From: JASHPR01 sp963844655
GTDB taxonomy: Bacteria; Actinomycetota; Actinomycetes; Streptosporangiales; Streptosporangiaceae
Direction of reading: 5' to 3'
Assembly (NCBI GenBank): GCA_963844655.1
Contig: CAWJPA010000002.1
Location: 372,001 to 436,000, forward strand
Length of the DNA: 64,000 nucleotides
Part shown: in pieces, positions 36,587 to 45,131 of the stretch
Position numbering within the stretch: position 1 is the stretch's first letter
Layout: every line of letters starts with the position of its first letter
Translations under genes and position numbers: made by a program
The notes under the pieces: model-generated
Databases searched by the model: none
What the model was told of the DNA's origin: nothing
What the model saw: the letters and a program-made list of their open reading frames with translations, nothing else

Positions 36587-36700
36587 CCCCGGGGGCCTGC
36601 TGCCCCCGGACCCCCGCCGTGTCGTCCGCTCGGGCCGGCAAGCCGGCCGTCGCGGCCGCCATCGGCCGTCGCGGGCGGCACGGCTTCGCCGAGGGCGGCG
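36587..36700. repeat. Intergenic copy of the composite GC-rich repeat
   Basis: After the monooxygenase stop come a C/G hairpin block (CCCCGGGGGCCTGCTGCCCC plus CCCCC), then GCCGGCCGTCGCGGC (36642-36656) and CGGCTTCGCCG (36681-36691). The last two blocks are identical to, and in the same order as, those in the lhr insertion at 16849-16974. The 30-bp G-rich block is absent here. The rest of the gap up to 36756 holds only the RidA ribosome site (GGGAGGAGAG). Confidence 0.6.
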
Positions 36701-36756
36701 GCTGACCCGGGACGACGCGTACAGGCCCAGTTCCGCGATGAACGGGAGGAGAGCAG

Positions 36757-37155
36757 ATGGCGCTGGAGCGGGTGAACCCGCCGTCGCTGGCCCGGCCGTC
36801 CGGGTTCTCGCACGCGGTGGTCACGACCGGCGGCACGCTGGTGTTCCTGGCCGGCCAGACCGCGCTCGGCCCGGACGGCGTGATCGTGGGGGATACGGTC
36901 GCCGAGCAATTCGACCAGGCCCTGGCCAACCTGCTCGTGGCGCTGCGCGCCACGGGCGGCTCGCCCGAGCACCTGGCCAGCCTGACCGTGTACGTGGTCG
37001 GCCTCGACGAGTACCGGGAACAGGGCCGCGAGATCGGCGCCGCCTGGCGGGAGCTGGTCGGCCGGGACTACCCGGCGATGGCCGCGATCGGGGTGGCCCG
37101 GCTGTGGGATCCGGAGGCGCTGGTCGAGATCCAGGGGTACGCGGTCATCGGCTGA
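36757..37155 (+). CDS. RidA (YjgF/YER057c/UK114) family deaminase
   Basis: 132 residues from ATG 36757, preceded by GGGAGGAGAGCAG. RidA pattern: GFSHAVVTTGGTLVFLAGQTA, EQFDQALANLLVALRATGGS, LTVYVVGLDEYREQG, and YPAMAAIGVARLWDPEALVEIQGYAV. RidA proteins hydrolyse reactive enamines/imines to ketones plus ammonia. The catalytic Arg expected near the C-terminus is replaced within VARLWDP, where an R is present. It sits 170 bases downstream of the anthraniloyl-CoA monooxygenase/reductase, whose product is an enamine; removal of that amino group is a fitting task. Confidence 0.85.
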   Translation: MALERVNPPSLARPSGFSHAVVTTGGTLVFLAGQTALGPDGVIVGDTVAEQFDQALANLLVALRATGGSPEHLASLTVYVVGLDEYREQGREIGAAWRELVGRDYPAMAAIGVARLWDPEALVEIQGYAVIG

Positions 37156-37166
37156 CCGCAGCTAGG

Positions 37167-38024
37167 CTAGCCGCCGGTGACCGCGAGCACGTGGGCGCGC
37201 GCCGGACCGGACAGCCGGTCCTTCAGGGTCCTGAACGCGACATCCGCCCGCAGCCCGTTCCACCCGGCTGGCAGCAGTTCGGGGGGCAGGCCGGGATCGA
37301 GGAACGGCAGCCGCCGCCACGCGGTGAGCGCCCTGACGTAGTCGGCGAAGGCCTGGCCCGCCGGTGCCCCGCCGCGGGCGTCCCCGTCCTCCCAGCGCTC
37401 AAGGACCGGCCCGGCGGAGTCGAGGAACGCCTGGTAAAGCTGCTGCAGCCGGTCCAGGTCCCACCACCGGCAGACCTGCTCGCGCACGTCGCCGAAGGCC
37501 AGGTACTCGGCGCGGAACAGGTTCACGTAGCCGGCCAGGCCGCTGCGCTCGAGCACCTCGGCGGTCTCCCCGGCCAGGTGACCGGGCGCGATCCAGACGC
37601 CCGCGAACACGGTGCCGAAGCCGAGCCAGGTCAGCCGCGACCGCAGCGTGTGCCGCCTGCGCCGCTGCTGTTCCGGAACGCTGAACACGGCCAGCAGCCA
37701 GCCGTCGCCCGGCCGGGCCCGGGGCCGGCCAAAGATCCGCCGGTCACCCTCGGCCAGGATGCCGCGCCCCAGGGCGGACAGGGCGTAGCCCGCGGCGCCG
37801 TCGCGGCGGTCGGGCTCCAGCACCCCGCGCTGCTTGAGCCGGGAGATCGACGACCGCACGGCGGGCTCGTCGGCGCCGAGGCCGGCCATCAGCCGGATCA
37901 GCGCGGCGACGCTGAGCCAGCCGCCCGCCTCGCGGGCATAAAGCCCGTAGATCGTCACGATCAGCGCCCGCGGCGCGGCCAGCCACGCGTCGCCGCTCCC
38001 TGGCGCCTCGGTGAAGGTCGTCAC
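37167..38024 (-). CDS. PaaX-family transcriptional regulator
   Basis: 285 residues from GTG 38024. The N-terminal winged helix ALIVTIYGLYAREAGGWLSV, with EPAVRSSISRLKQRGVLEPD, the central RRRRHTLRSRLTWLGFGTVFAGVWIAP and the C-terminal Asp/Leu-rich domain match PaaX. PaaX repressors sense aryl-CoA thioesters (phenylacetyl-CoA in E. coli). It diverges from the aminobenzoate-CoA ligase across only 57 bases, so it probably regulates that gene by sensing anthraniloyl-CoA or a downstream thioester. Confidence 0.88.
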   Translation of the reverse strand: MTTFTEAPGSGDAWLAAPRALIVTIYGLYAREAGGWLSVAALIRLMAGLGADEPAVRSSISRLKQRGVLEPDRRDGAAGYALSALGRGILAEGDRRIFGRPRARPGDGWLLAVFSVPEQQRRRRHTLRSRLTWLGFGTVFAGVWIAPGHLAGETAEVLERSGLAGYVNLFRAEYLAFGDVREQVCRWWDLDRLQQLYQAFLDSAGPVLERWEDGDARGGAPAGQAFADYVRALTAWRRLPFLDPGLPPELLPAGWNGLRADVAFRTLKDRLSGPARAHVLAVTGG

Positions 38025-38081
38025 GCCAGGAACATAGCGGAATACTGGTGTGGTCCCGTCTGCACCTGAGGGGGTCCAGCC

Positions 38082-39695
38082 ATGCAGCTCACGCCGTCCG
38101 CGCATGTCGACACGTTCTGCCGGGACAACCTGCCGCCGGACGAGCTCTGGCCGGAGCTGCGGTTCACCCTGCCCGGGCTGCAGTACCCGGACCGGCTCAA
38201 CGCCGCGGCCGAGCTGGTGGACGCGACCGCGGAGGAGAGCGGCGGCCGGCCGTGCCTGATGTCGCCGGACGTCACCTGGAGCTACGCCGACGTGCGGCGC
38301 ATCTCCAGCCAGGTAGCCCGGGTGCTGGCCGAGGACCTGGGCCTCGTCCCGGGCAACCGGGTGCTGCTGCGCAGCCCGAACAGCCCCTGGCTGGCCGCGT
38401 GCTGGCTCGGGGTGGTCAAGGCCGGCGGGGTCGCGGTGGCCACCATGTCGCTGCTGCGGGCCAGCGAGCTGGCCACCATCTGCCAGGTCGCGCAGCCGCG
38501 GCTGGCCCTGTGCGACCACCGGTTCACCGGCGAGCTGGCCGACGCGGGGGTGGCGGGCCTGCGGGTCGTCACGTTCGGCGGCGACGGGCCTGACGATCTC
38601 GCCCAGCGCGCCGCCGGGAAGCCCGGTGACTTCGCGGCCGTGGCCACCGCCGCCGACGACGTGGCCATGATCGCGTTCACGTCGGGCACGACCGGGCGGC
38701 CCAAGGCGGCCATGCACTTCCACCGCGACCTGCTCGCGATGGCGGACACGTTCTCCGAGCATGTGCTCAAGCCGCGGCCAGACGACATCTTCGCCGGCAC
38801 CCCGCCCCTGGCCTTCACCTACGGGCTCGGGGGGCTGCTGGTGTTCCCGCTGCGGGTGGGCGCGGCCACGCTGCTGCTGGAGAAGGCCACCCCGGCGGAG
38901 CTCGCCGACGAGATCGCCGCGCGCGGCGTGACCGTGCTGTCCACCTCGCCGACCGCGTTCCGGGCCATGCTCGGCGCGGGCAAGGCCGGGCAGCTGCGCG
39001 GCCTGCGGCGGCCGGTCTCGGCCGGCGAGCACCTGCCCGGCTCGACCTGGCAGGCGTTCTACGACGCCACCGGCGTGAAGATCATCGACGGGATCGGCAG
39101 CACCGAGATGCTGCACATCTTCATCTCGTCGGCCGACGACGAGCTCCGGCCCGGGTCGACCGGCCGGGCCGTGCCCGGGTACGAGGCGGCGATCCTGGAC
39201 GAGGACGGCAAGCCGGTGCCGGACGGGGAGCCGGGCCGGCTCGCGGTGAAGGGTCCCACCGGCTGCACGTACCTGGCCGACGACCGGCAGCGGACGTACG
39301 TGCACGACGGCTGGAACTTCACCGGCGACACCTACACCCGCGACGCCGACGGGTACTTCTGGTACCAGGCGCGCAGCGACGACATGATCATCTCGGGCGG
39401 CTACAACATCGCCGGGCCGGAGATCGAGGAGGTCCTGCTCGGTCACCCGGACGTGGCCGAGTGCGGGGTGGTCGGCGTGCCCGACGAGTTCCGCGGCCAG
39501 ATCGTCAAGGCCTACGTGGTGCTGCGCGACGGCGCCGACGGCGGCAAGGCCAAGGCCGCCGCGCTGCAGGACTACGTGAAGCAGCAGATCGCGCCGTACA
39601 AGTACCCGCGCGCGGTGGAGTTCCTGCCGGTCCTGCCGCGGACGAACACCGGCAAGCTGCAGCGGTTCCGCCTCCGCGGCAGGGACTCCGGCTGA
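38082..39695 (+). CDS. 2-aminobenzoate-CoA ligase (benzoate-CoA ligase family)
   Basis: 537 residues from ATG 38082, after GAGGGGG. It begins MQLTPSAHVDTFCRDNLPP like aminobenzoate-CoA ligases. ANL motifs: MIAFTSGTTGRPKAAMHFH, DGIGSTEMLHIFIS (family-specific A5), GWNFTGDTYTRDADGYFWY, RSDDMIISGGYNIAGPEIEE, and RTNTGKLQRFRLR with the catalytic Lys. It forms anthraniloyl-CoA from anthranilate, ATP and CoA, feeding the monooxygenase/reductase. Its stop lies 3 bases from the convergent rnj stop. Benzoate itself or a hydroxybenzoate cannot be excluded as substrate. Confidence 0.88.
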   Translation: MQLTPSAHVDTFCRDNLPPDELWPELRFTLPGLQYPDRLNAAAELVDATAEESGGRPCLMSPDVTWSYADVRRISSQVARVLAEDLGLVPGNRVLLRSPNSPWLAACWLGVVKAGGVAVATMSLLRASELATICQVAQPRLALCDHRFTGELADAGVAGLRVVTFGGDGPDDLAQRAAGKPGDFAAVATAADDVAMIAFTSGTTGRPKAAMHFHRDLLAMADTFSEHVLKPRPDDIFAGTPPLAFTYGLGGLLVFPLRVGAATLLLEKATPAELADEIAARGVTVLSTSPTAFRAMLGAGKAGQLRGLRRPVSAGEHLPGSTWQAFYDATGVKIIDGIGSTEMLHIFISSADDELRPGSTGRAVPGYEAAILDEDGKPVPDGEPGRLAVKGPTGCTYLADDRQRTYVHDGWNFTGDTYTRDADGYFWYQARSDDMIISGGYNIAGPEIEEVLLGHPDVAECGVVGVPDEFRGQIVKAYVVLRDGADGGKAKAAALQDYVKQQIAPYKYPRAVEFLPVLPRTNTGKLQRFRLRGRDSG

Positions 39696-39698
39696 GCC

Positions 39699-41393
39699 CT
39701 ACACCTCGAGCAGCACGGGAATGATCATCGGCCGGCGGCGGTAGTTGTCGCTGATCCACTTCCCCACGGTCCTGCGCACCTGCTGCTGCAGCTGATACGA
39801 GTCGCTGATCCCGTCGGCCGCGGCCCGGGCCAGCGCCTCCTCGATCCGGGGCCGGATCGCGTCGAACGCCGCCTCGTCGATCCCGGACCCGCGGGCCTGG
39901 ATCTCCGGGCCCGCCACGAGCTTGCCGCTGGTGGAGTCGACCACGATCACCACGGACACGAAGCCCTCGTCGCCGAGGATCCGCCGGTCCTTCAGCGACG
40001 ACTCGGTCACCTCCCCGACCGACAGCCCGTCCACGTACACGTAACCGCACTGGACGGTGCCGGCGACCGAGATCTGGCCGTCGACGAGGTCGACGACCAC
40101 CCCGTCCTCAGCGATCACGATGTTCGCCTCGGGCACGCCGGTCAGCGCGGCGAGTTCCGCGTGCGCCTTCAGGTGCCGCCATTCGCCGTGCACCGGGATG
40201 AAGTTGCTCGGCCGGGTCAGGTTCAGCACGTACAGCAGCTCGCCGGCCGGGGCATGCCCGGACACGTGCACCATGGCGTTGCCCCGGTGCACCACCCGCG
40301 CGCCCAGCCGGGTCAGGTCGTTGATGATCCGGGACACCGCGGTCTCGTTCCCCGGCACCAGCGACGACGCGAGGATCACGGTGTCGCCCTCGGCGATCCG
40401 GATCTGGTGGTCGCGGCCGGCCATCCGGGCCAGCGCGGACATCGGCTCGCCCTGCGACCCGGTGGAGATCAGCACGATCTGCTCGGGCGGCAGATCCTCG
40501 GCGTCCTTCAGGTCCACCAGCAGGCCGCCGGGGACCGAAGGGACCCGCAGGTAGCCGAGATCCCTGGCCACACCCATGTTCCGCACCATGGACCGGCCCA
40601 CCAGCGCCACCTTGCGCCCGTGCGCGGCCGCGGTGTCCATCACCTGCTGCACCCGGTGCACGTGGCTCGCGAAGCAGGACACGATGATCCGCTGCTTGGC
40701 GGCGTCGAACACCTCGGACAGCACCGGGCCGATCGCGCGCTCGGTGGTCACCACACCCGGGACCTCGGCGTTGGTGGAGTCCGCCATCAGCAGGTCCACG
40801 CCCTCGGCGCCGAGCCGGGCGAAGCCGCCCAGGTCGGTCAGCCGCCCGTCCAGCGGCAGCTGGTCCATCTTGAAGTCCCCGGTGTGCAGGACCACGCCCG
40901 CGCGGGTACGGATGCCGACCGCCAGCGCGTCAGGGATCGAGTGGTTGACCGCGAAGAATTCAAGGCCAAAGGGCCCGAACGCCACTCTGGCGCCCTCTCC
41001 CACCTCACGGGTCTCGGGTGTGATCCGGTGCTCGGTGAGCTTGCTCGCGATCAGCGCCAGCGTCAGCTTCGAGCCGACCAGCGGGATGTCGGCCCGGCGG
41101 CGCAGCAGGTACGGGATCGCGCCGATGTGGTCCTCGTGGGCGTGCGTGAGGACCATTGCCTCGATCTGGTCCAGCCGGTCCTCGATGTAGGAGAAGTCCG
41201 GCAGGATCAGGTCCACCCCGGGCTGGTCAGGCTCGGGGAACAGGACACCGCAATCCACGACGAGCAGCCGGCCAGCGTGCTCGAAGACCGTCATGTTCCG
41301 GCCGATCTCGCCGAGCCCGCCCAGCGCCACGATCCGGAGGCCGTCGGCGGGCAGCGGGGGCGGCGGGCCGAGTTCCGGGTGCGGGTGGCTCAC
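39699..41393 (-). CDS. rnj: Ribonuclease J
   Basis: 564 residues from GTG 41393. Metallo-beta-lactamase/beta-CASP features: LVVDCGVLFPEPDQPGVDLI, the HxHxDH zinc motif in LTHAHEDHIGAIPYLL, MADSTNAEVPG, and a beta-CASP HVSGHAPAGELLYVL. A C-terminal domain ending RTVGKWISDNYRRRPMIIPV is typical of the bacterial enzyme. It is a 5'-exo/endoribonuclease in mRNA decay and rRNA processing. It lies 7 bases downstream of dapA, the conserved actinomycete operon order. Confidence 0.96.
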   Translation of the reverse strand: MSHPHPELGPPPPLPADGLRIVALGGLGEIGRNMTVFEHAGRLLVVDCGVLFPEPDQPGVDLILPDFSYIEDRLDQIEAMVLTHAHEDHIGAIPYLLRRRADIPLVGSKLTLALIASKLTEHRITPETREVGEGARVAFGPFGLEFFAVNHSIPDALAVGIRTRAGVVLHTGDFKMDQLPLDGRLTDLGGFARLGAEGVDLLMADSTNAEVPGVVTTERAIGPVLSEVFDAAKQRIIVSCFASHVHRVQQVMDTAAAHGRKVALVGRSMVRNMGVARDLGYLRVPSVPGGLLVDLKDAEDLPPEQIVLISTGSQGEPMSALARMAGRDHQIRIAEGDTVILASSLVPGNETAVSRIINDLTRLGARVVHRGNAMVHVSGHAPAGELLYVLNLTRPSNFIPVHGEWRHLKAHAELAALTGVPEANIVIAEDGVVVDLVDGQISVAGTVQCGYVYVDGLSVGEVTESSLKDRRILGDEGFVSVVIVVDSTSGKLVAGPEIQARGSGIDEAAFDAIRPRIEEALARAAADGISDSYQLQQQVRRTVGKWISDNYRRRPMIIPVLLEV

Positions 41394-41400
41394 CGGGGCA

Positions 41401-42342
41401 TCACGGCGCCGGCCACGAGGGCGCTACCTTCACGCCGCCCGCCACAAGGTCGGTACGCAGCCGCTCGGACTCGGCCGGGGTCGCGTCCGCCAGTGGCGGG
41501 CGGACCGGGCCGCCGGGCCGCCCGAGCATGCCGAGCGCGGTCTTGGCCGAGACCGTGCCCTGCATCCGGGTCATGCCGGTGTAGATCGGCAGCATGTCAC
41601 GGTGGATGGCCAGCGCGGTGCTGACGTCGCCGGCCTGGTAGGAGTCGATCATCTCGTGCAGCCGGTCGCCGGCGACGTGGCCGTGCACGCTCACGAAGCC
41701 CGCCGCGCCCACCGACAGCCAGGGCAGGTTCAGCATGTCGTCGCCGCAGTAGAAGACCAGGTCGGTGGCGGCCATCACCAGCGACCCGGCGCCCAGGTCG
41801 GCCTTGGCGTCCTTGACCGCGACGATCCTGGGGTGCTGGGCCAGCTGGATCAGCGTCCCGGTGGCGATCGCGGTCCCGGTGCGGCCGGGGATGTCGTAGA
41901 GCATCACGGGCAGGCTGGTCGCGTCCGCTACGGCGCTGAAGTGGGCCAGCAGGCCGTGCTGCGGCGGCTTGTTGTAGTACGGCGTGACCACGAGCAGCGC
42001 GGCCGCGCCGGCTTGCTCGGCCTGCCGGGCGAGCTCGCAGCTGTGCGCGGTGTCGTTGGTGCCCACGCCGGCGACGATCGTGGCCCGGTCCCCCACGGCC
42101 TCGACCACGGTGCGCAGCAGCCGGTCCTTCTCCGCGTCGCTCGTCGTGGGCGACTCACCGGTGGTGCCGCTGATCACCAGGCCGTCGTTGCGCATGTCCG
42201 TGACCAGGTATTCGGCCAGGCGCGCCGCGCCGTCGTAGTCGACCGCCCGGTCGCCGGTCATCGGCGTGATCATCGCGGTTAGCATCCGGCCGAATGGGGC
42301 CGGGCCAGCGATGCCACCCTCTGGCGGTGTGGTTGCTGTCAT
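41401..42342 (-). CDS. dapA: 4-hydroxy-tetrahydrodipicolinate synthase
   Basis: 313 residues from ATG 42342. DapA landmarks: GRMLTAMITPM, SGTTGESPTTSDAEK (phosphate/pyruvate pocket), VTPYYNKPPQHGLLAHF with the catalytic Tyr, and IVAVKDAKADLG with the Schiff-base Lys. It condenses pyruvate with aspartate semialdehyde for lysine and diaminopimelate synthesis. Co-transcribed with rnj 7 bases downstream. The N-terminus before SGTTGE is slightly extended and Pro-rich. Confidence 0.95.
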   Translation of the reverse strand: MTATTPPEGGIAGPAPFGRMLTAMITPMTGDRAVDYDGAARLAEYLVTDMRNDGLVISGTTGESPTTSDAEKDRLLRTVVEAVGDRATIVAGVGTNDTAHSCELARQAEQAGAAALLVVTPYYNKPPQHGLLAHFSAVADATSLPVMLYDIPGRTGTAIATGTLIQLAQHPRIVAVKDAKADLGAGSLVMAATDLVFYCGDDMLNLPWLSVGAAGFVSVHGHVAGDRLHEMIDSYQAGDVSTALAIHRDMLPIYTGMTRMQGTVSAKTALGMLGRPGGPVRPPLADATPAESERLRTDLVAGGVKVAPSWPAP

Positions 42343-43035
42343 GGACTGAACGCTACCGGTCGGGGCCGCCGCGGGGTACTCCCGGCCTGCGCCGGCGCCG
42401 TGTCGTCGCCCGCCACGGCGCCGCGGCCGGGCGGGCGGCGGGGGAACAAAGACGCGGCGGCGTGAGCTCGGGGGTACCCACGCCGCCTGCGTCTGCCTCA
42501 TTATCGTCCGCCATTGCACGTGGCGTTACTCGTCGTGCGCAATTTGTTTACGCAACGTCGATAGGGTCGGCGCCGCAGCGCGTCGGCTGGTGTGGTGCGG
42601 CGAGCGCCGCGACAATAAGACGAGGCCCCTCCATGTATGAGATGGAGGGGCCTCGGCCCGGTCATACAGCCCAGCGTGCCGATTGCTCGACTGCCGGTCA
42701 CCCGACTGCTGTCCGCTGCAGACCGCCCACCAGCGCCAGACGCCCGCCTAAGACTCCGGTTGCCCGGTATCCGCTGCATTCCGAGGTTGCCCCCGGAGTT
42801 CCGGGGTCTCCCCCGGATCGGCACCCTGCTCGGTGGTGAATGCATTTCTACTGCGTCGCCGAGGGCCCGCACAAGGCCTTTGACCAGGCAATCTCAAAAT
42901 TCTTTGTCCATCCACAGGGCACCAGCCGTTATCCCCCGCGTTCCCCAGCTTATCCACCGCTTCGTCCACACATCAGTCCACAACCTGGCCAAACCGGCTG
43001 CTCACACGGGGGCGCACCAGACGGCGGCCTGTGGA
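42343..43035. other. Long non-coding stretch between dapA and the SGNH hydrolase
   Basis: 693 bases with no convincing frame. The dapA promoter must lie in its left part. It holds a 14-bp perfect hairpin (42621-42655) and, at its right end, an AT-richer patch (AATCTCAAAATTCTTTG, 42889-42905) followed by several DnaA-box-like 9-mers. No tRNA or other RNA gene was recognised. Confidence 0.5.
42621..42655 (-). terminator. Likely intrinsic terminator, 14-bp perfect hairpin
   Basis: CGAGGCCCCTCCAT and ATGGAGGGGCCTCG pair perfectly around a 7-base loop. On the minus strand it is followed by TCTTATTGTC, a weak U-rich run. It would end minus-strand transcripts coming from the SGNH hydrolase gene about 380 bases away and insulate dapA from them. 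Confidence 0.65.
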
Positions 43036-43038
43036 TCA
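42904..43038. promoter_or_regulatory. Cluster of DnaA-box-like sites
   Basis: Six near matches to TTGTCCACA/TTATCCACA occur in 135 bases: TTGTCCATC with an overlapping CCATCCACA (42904-42916), TTATCCCCC (42929-42937), TTATCCACC (42950-42958), TCGTCCACA (42962-42970), CAGTCCACA (42974-42982), and TGATCCACA on the minus strand (43030-43038). Three of these differ from a consensus at one base. An AT-richer patch adjoins. dnaA, dnaN and the other oriC genes are absent, so this is not the origin; a DnaA-titrating cluster is possible. Confidence 0.4.
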
Positions 43039-43650
43039 GCGCGGGGCCAGCTTGTCGGCGAACGCGGCGGCGATGAACTGGTGACCCTTGCCGTTGGGGT
43101 GCATCCGGTCCGGGCTGTACAGCTCCGGGTCGGTGGCACCAGGCAGCGACCAGGTATCCAGGCAGATGGCACCGTAGGACTCCGCCTGCTCGCGGATGAT
43201 GTCGCTGGCCATCCGCATGCGCTCCCGCGCGATCTCCGTCAGCTCCGGCGGCAGCGGCATGATGGCCGCGATGTTCGGGAGAGTGCACGTCAGCACCTTG
43301 GCCTCGGTGGCGGCCAGGGCCTCGAGCAGCTGCCCGAGCTCGGACTTGAACGTCATCTCGTCGAAGCCGCGAGCGCGGATATCGTTCATCCCCACGGTGA
43401 CGCTGACCAGGTCAGGCCCGGCCGGAACGACCTTGGGCAGCTGCTCCTTGAGCACCGAGCCCACGGTAGCCCGGTCCTCGGCCAGGTTCGTCAGCGTGCA
43501 CCGGACGGCGGTGCGCACGCTCAGGACGTCGGCGAGCCGCTGCGCCCAGCCCACCGGACGCCCGCCTGGGCCCGCATCACCTTTTCCGGCTGTGAGGCTG
43601 TCTCCCAGCGCCACAAAATTGGACCAGGACAAGAGCACCCCTCCTCGCAT
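43036..43650 (-). CDS. SGNH/GDSL-family hydrolase
   Basis: About 204 residues from ATG 43650. GAGGAGGG lies inside this start, so TTG 43632 (198 residues, beginning SWSNFVALGDS) may be the true start. Block I is FVALGDSLTAGKGD with the nucleophile Ser, block III VTVGMNDIRARG (GxND), and block V SPDRMHPNGKGH with the Asp/His pair. No signal peptide, so cytoplasmic. It is probably an esterase or lipase of unknown substrate. It lies 87 bases downstream of the ferritin-like oxidase on the same strand. Confidence 0.85.
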   Translation of the reverse strand: MRGGVLLSWSNFVALGDSLTAGKGDAGPGGRPVGWAQRLADVLSVRTAVRCTLTNLAEDRATVGSVLKEQLPKVVPAGPDLVSVTVGMNDIRARGFDEMTFKSELGQLLEALAATEAKVLTCTLPNIAAIMPLPPELTEIARERMRMASDIIREQAESYGAICLDTWSLPGATDPELYSPDRMHPNGKGHQFIAAAFADKLAPR

Positions 43651-43736
43651 CGGCGGCCCCGCTGTGCTCTGAGTCAATTACAGCAGTCAATCGGGCTCCG
43701 TTTGGGGGCAAGCGAAATATCAGGCCGCCATCAGGA

Positions 43737-44776
43737 TCAGAAGACCGGGATGATGTCCTCGGGATTGATGTCCGCCGAGACATCGACGCCCTCGATGTCA
43801 AGCTCGGGAATCGCCGGGAACTCGATCCCCCAGCGCTGCACGATCGCGCGCACCTTGGCGATCGCGGTCTTCCAGTTCTCGGCCTGCTCGTCATAGGACA
43901 GCACACCAAGCCCGGCGTCCCTGGCGTAATTCATCAGCACCCGGTGGTTAGCCAGGAAGTACGGCGGCAGCTCCCAGAATCCGCCGCCGGCGGCTCCCAT
44001 AGGATCATCGAAAGGAAGATGAAACCCGCCCTGAGCTGGCGTGTGATGGTGCTCTTGATGTCCTCGGTCAGGCCGGGCCACTCCTTCTCCAGGATGGTCA
44101 TGCAGATCTGCAGGTGGCGCGACTCATCCCGGCCGATCTTGTGGAACATCTCGGAGAACACAGGATGCGTGGTCCCGGACGCCATGCCCCGGAATAGCGT
44201 CGAGGCGGCCATCTCGCCCATCATGAAGCTGGTGAACAGCACGGGCAGCGAGTACTTGCCAACGGCCTTGTTGTAGCCGCTCCAGTACCGGCCCCCGTTG
44301 TGGTACAGCCAGCCGATGTTGTTGTGCGCCGCGCGCTCCAGGTCCGTGGCGGGCGTCCAGTCCAGTGGGCCGCCTGGCCATAGCGCCGCGATCGAGCGCT
44401 GGCAGCACTCCTCGTGGTTCATCTCGTCCCGGGTGATCGAGAAGAAGCACTTGCGGACCGGGTCCTCCTCGTGCTGCTCGAAGGCGTGGATGGTGGCGCG
44501 GGCGAATACCGCCGGGCCCGACGCGTCGAAGTTGGCCAGCACCGAGAACCAGTACATGATCCCGAGGCGCTGTTCCGGGGTAAAATCCTCGGCCCGCAGC
44601 CCGTCCCAGGGCAGGTCGGCCGGATTCCAGGTCATCAGCTTGGACTTCTGGTAGATCGAGGCCAGCTTCTCGGTCTCGACCCGCCACTCCATCGGGTAGA
44701 TGTTCGGCTGCACGACCTCAGGCGCCGGCCAGAACCCACCCTCCGGGATCGTCAGCTCGCGGTCCGAATCCGTCAT
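43737..44776 (-). pseudogene. Ferritin-like di-metal oxidase (RNR R2-like), apparent frameshift near the 3' end
   Basis: The first frame (ATG 44776) reads to SMILWEPPAAD. A second frame continues GGFWELPPYFLANHRVLMNY to the stop at 43737. Restoring one G in the GGCGGCGG run near 43988-43996 gives one 346-residue protein. Ligand motifs resemble ribonucleotide-reductase R2 and R2-like oxidases: FDASGPAVF (first acidic ligand), TRDEMNHEECC (ExxH), GEMAAS and GRDESRHLQIC (ExxH). The WNPADLPWDG opening also fits. Known relatives hold Fe/Fe or Mn/Fe centres and oxidise fatty ligands or aromatic amines. The exact reaction here is unknown. Confidence 0.7.
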
Positions 44777-44894
44777 GTCGCCACCTCACTCCACGCCGTC
44801 GGCGTCTTATGACACTGTAGGCGCGAACGTGCGTTCTGTCGTCACAGGCCGGTCTCCGGTCCCGGGCTGGCAGCCGTTCTTACCTGGCCTTCAT

Positions 44895-45045
44895 GCGGTA
44901 AGGTACCCCTGTCCTGGGTCGGCCCAGGATGGCGCAGAGCCCAGCGAAGCCGGTGAGAACCCGGCGCTGTCCCGCAACGGTGATGCCCTGGTGCGCGGCA
45001 CCGAGGGACAAGCCCGGACGCCTGACCCGCGCCGACGATCTGTCC
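44895..45045 (+). promoter_or_regulatory. Cobalamin (B12) riboswitch
   Basis: The leader of the B12 transport operon contains the conserved core GCCGGTGAGAACCCGGC followed by TGTCCCGCAACGGTGA, and the B12-box region GAGGGACAAGCCCGGACGCC then TGACCCGCG. Paired elements around GGTACCCCTGTCCTGG and CCAGGATGG form the start. Boundaries are approximate. The riboswitch binds adenosyl/methylcobalamin and lowers expression of uptake genes when B12 is plentiful. Confidence 0.93.
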
Positions 45046-45100
45046 TCGGAGGAAGGGCGGTTCGTTCCGATGCCTCCCCGGCCTCGTAGCGGGCGCACTT

Positions 45101-45128
45101 CGTCCTCCACGATCCCCGACGGAGGATG
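45101..45128 (+). promoter_or_regulatory. Ribosome-site-sequestering hairpin (riboswitch expression platform)
   Basis: CGTCCTCC (45101-45108) can pair with GGAGGATG (45121-45128), which contains the Shine-Dalgarno of the btuF-like gene starting at 45132, closing a 12-base loop. This suggests translational control by the upstream cobalamin riboswitch: ligand binding would favour the closed form. The pairing is seen; the switching is inferred. Confidence 0.6.
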
Positions 45129-45131
45129 AGC

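Noticed and set aside
42904..43038. Considered as the chromosomal origin oriC
   Set aside because: No dnaA, dnaN, recF, gyrB or rpmH nearby; the boxes are imperfect and few.
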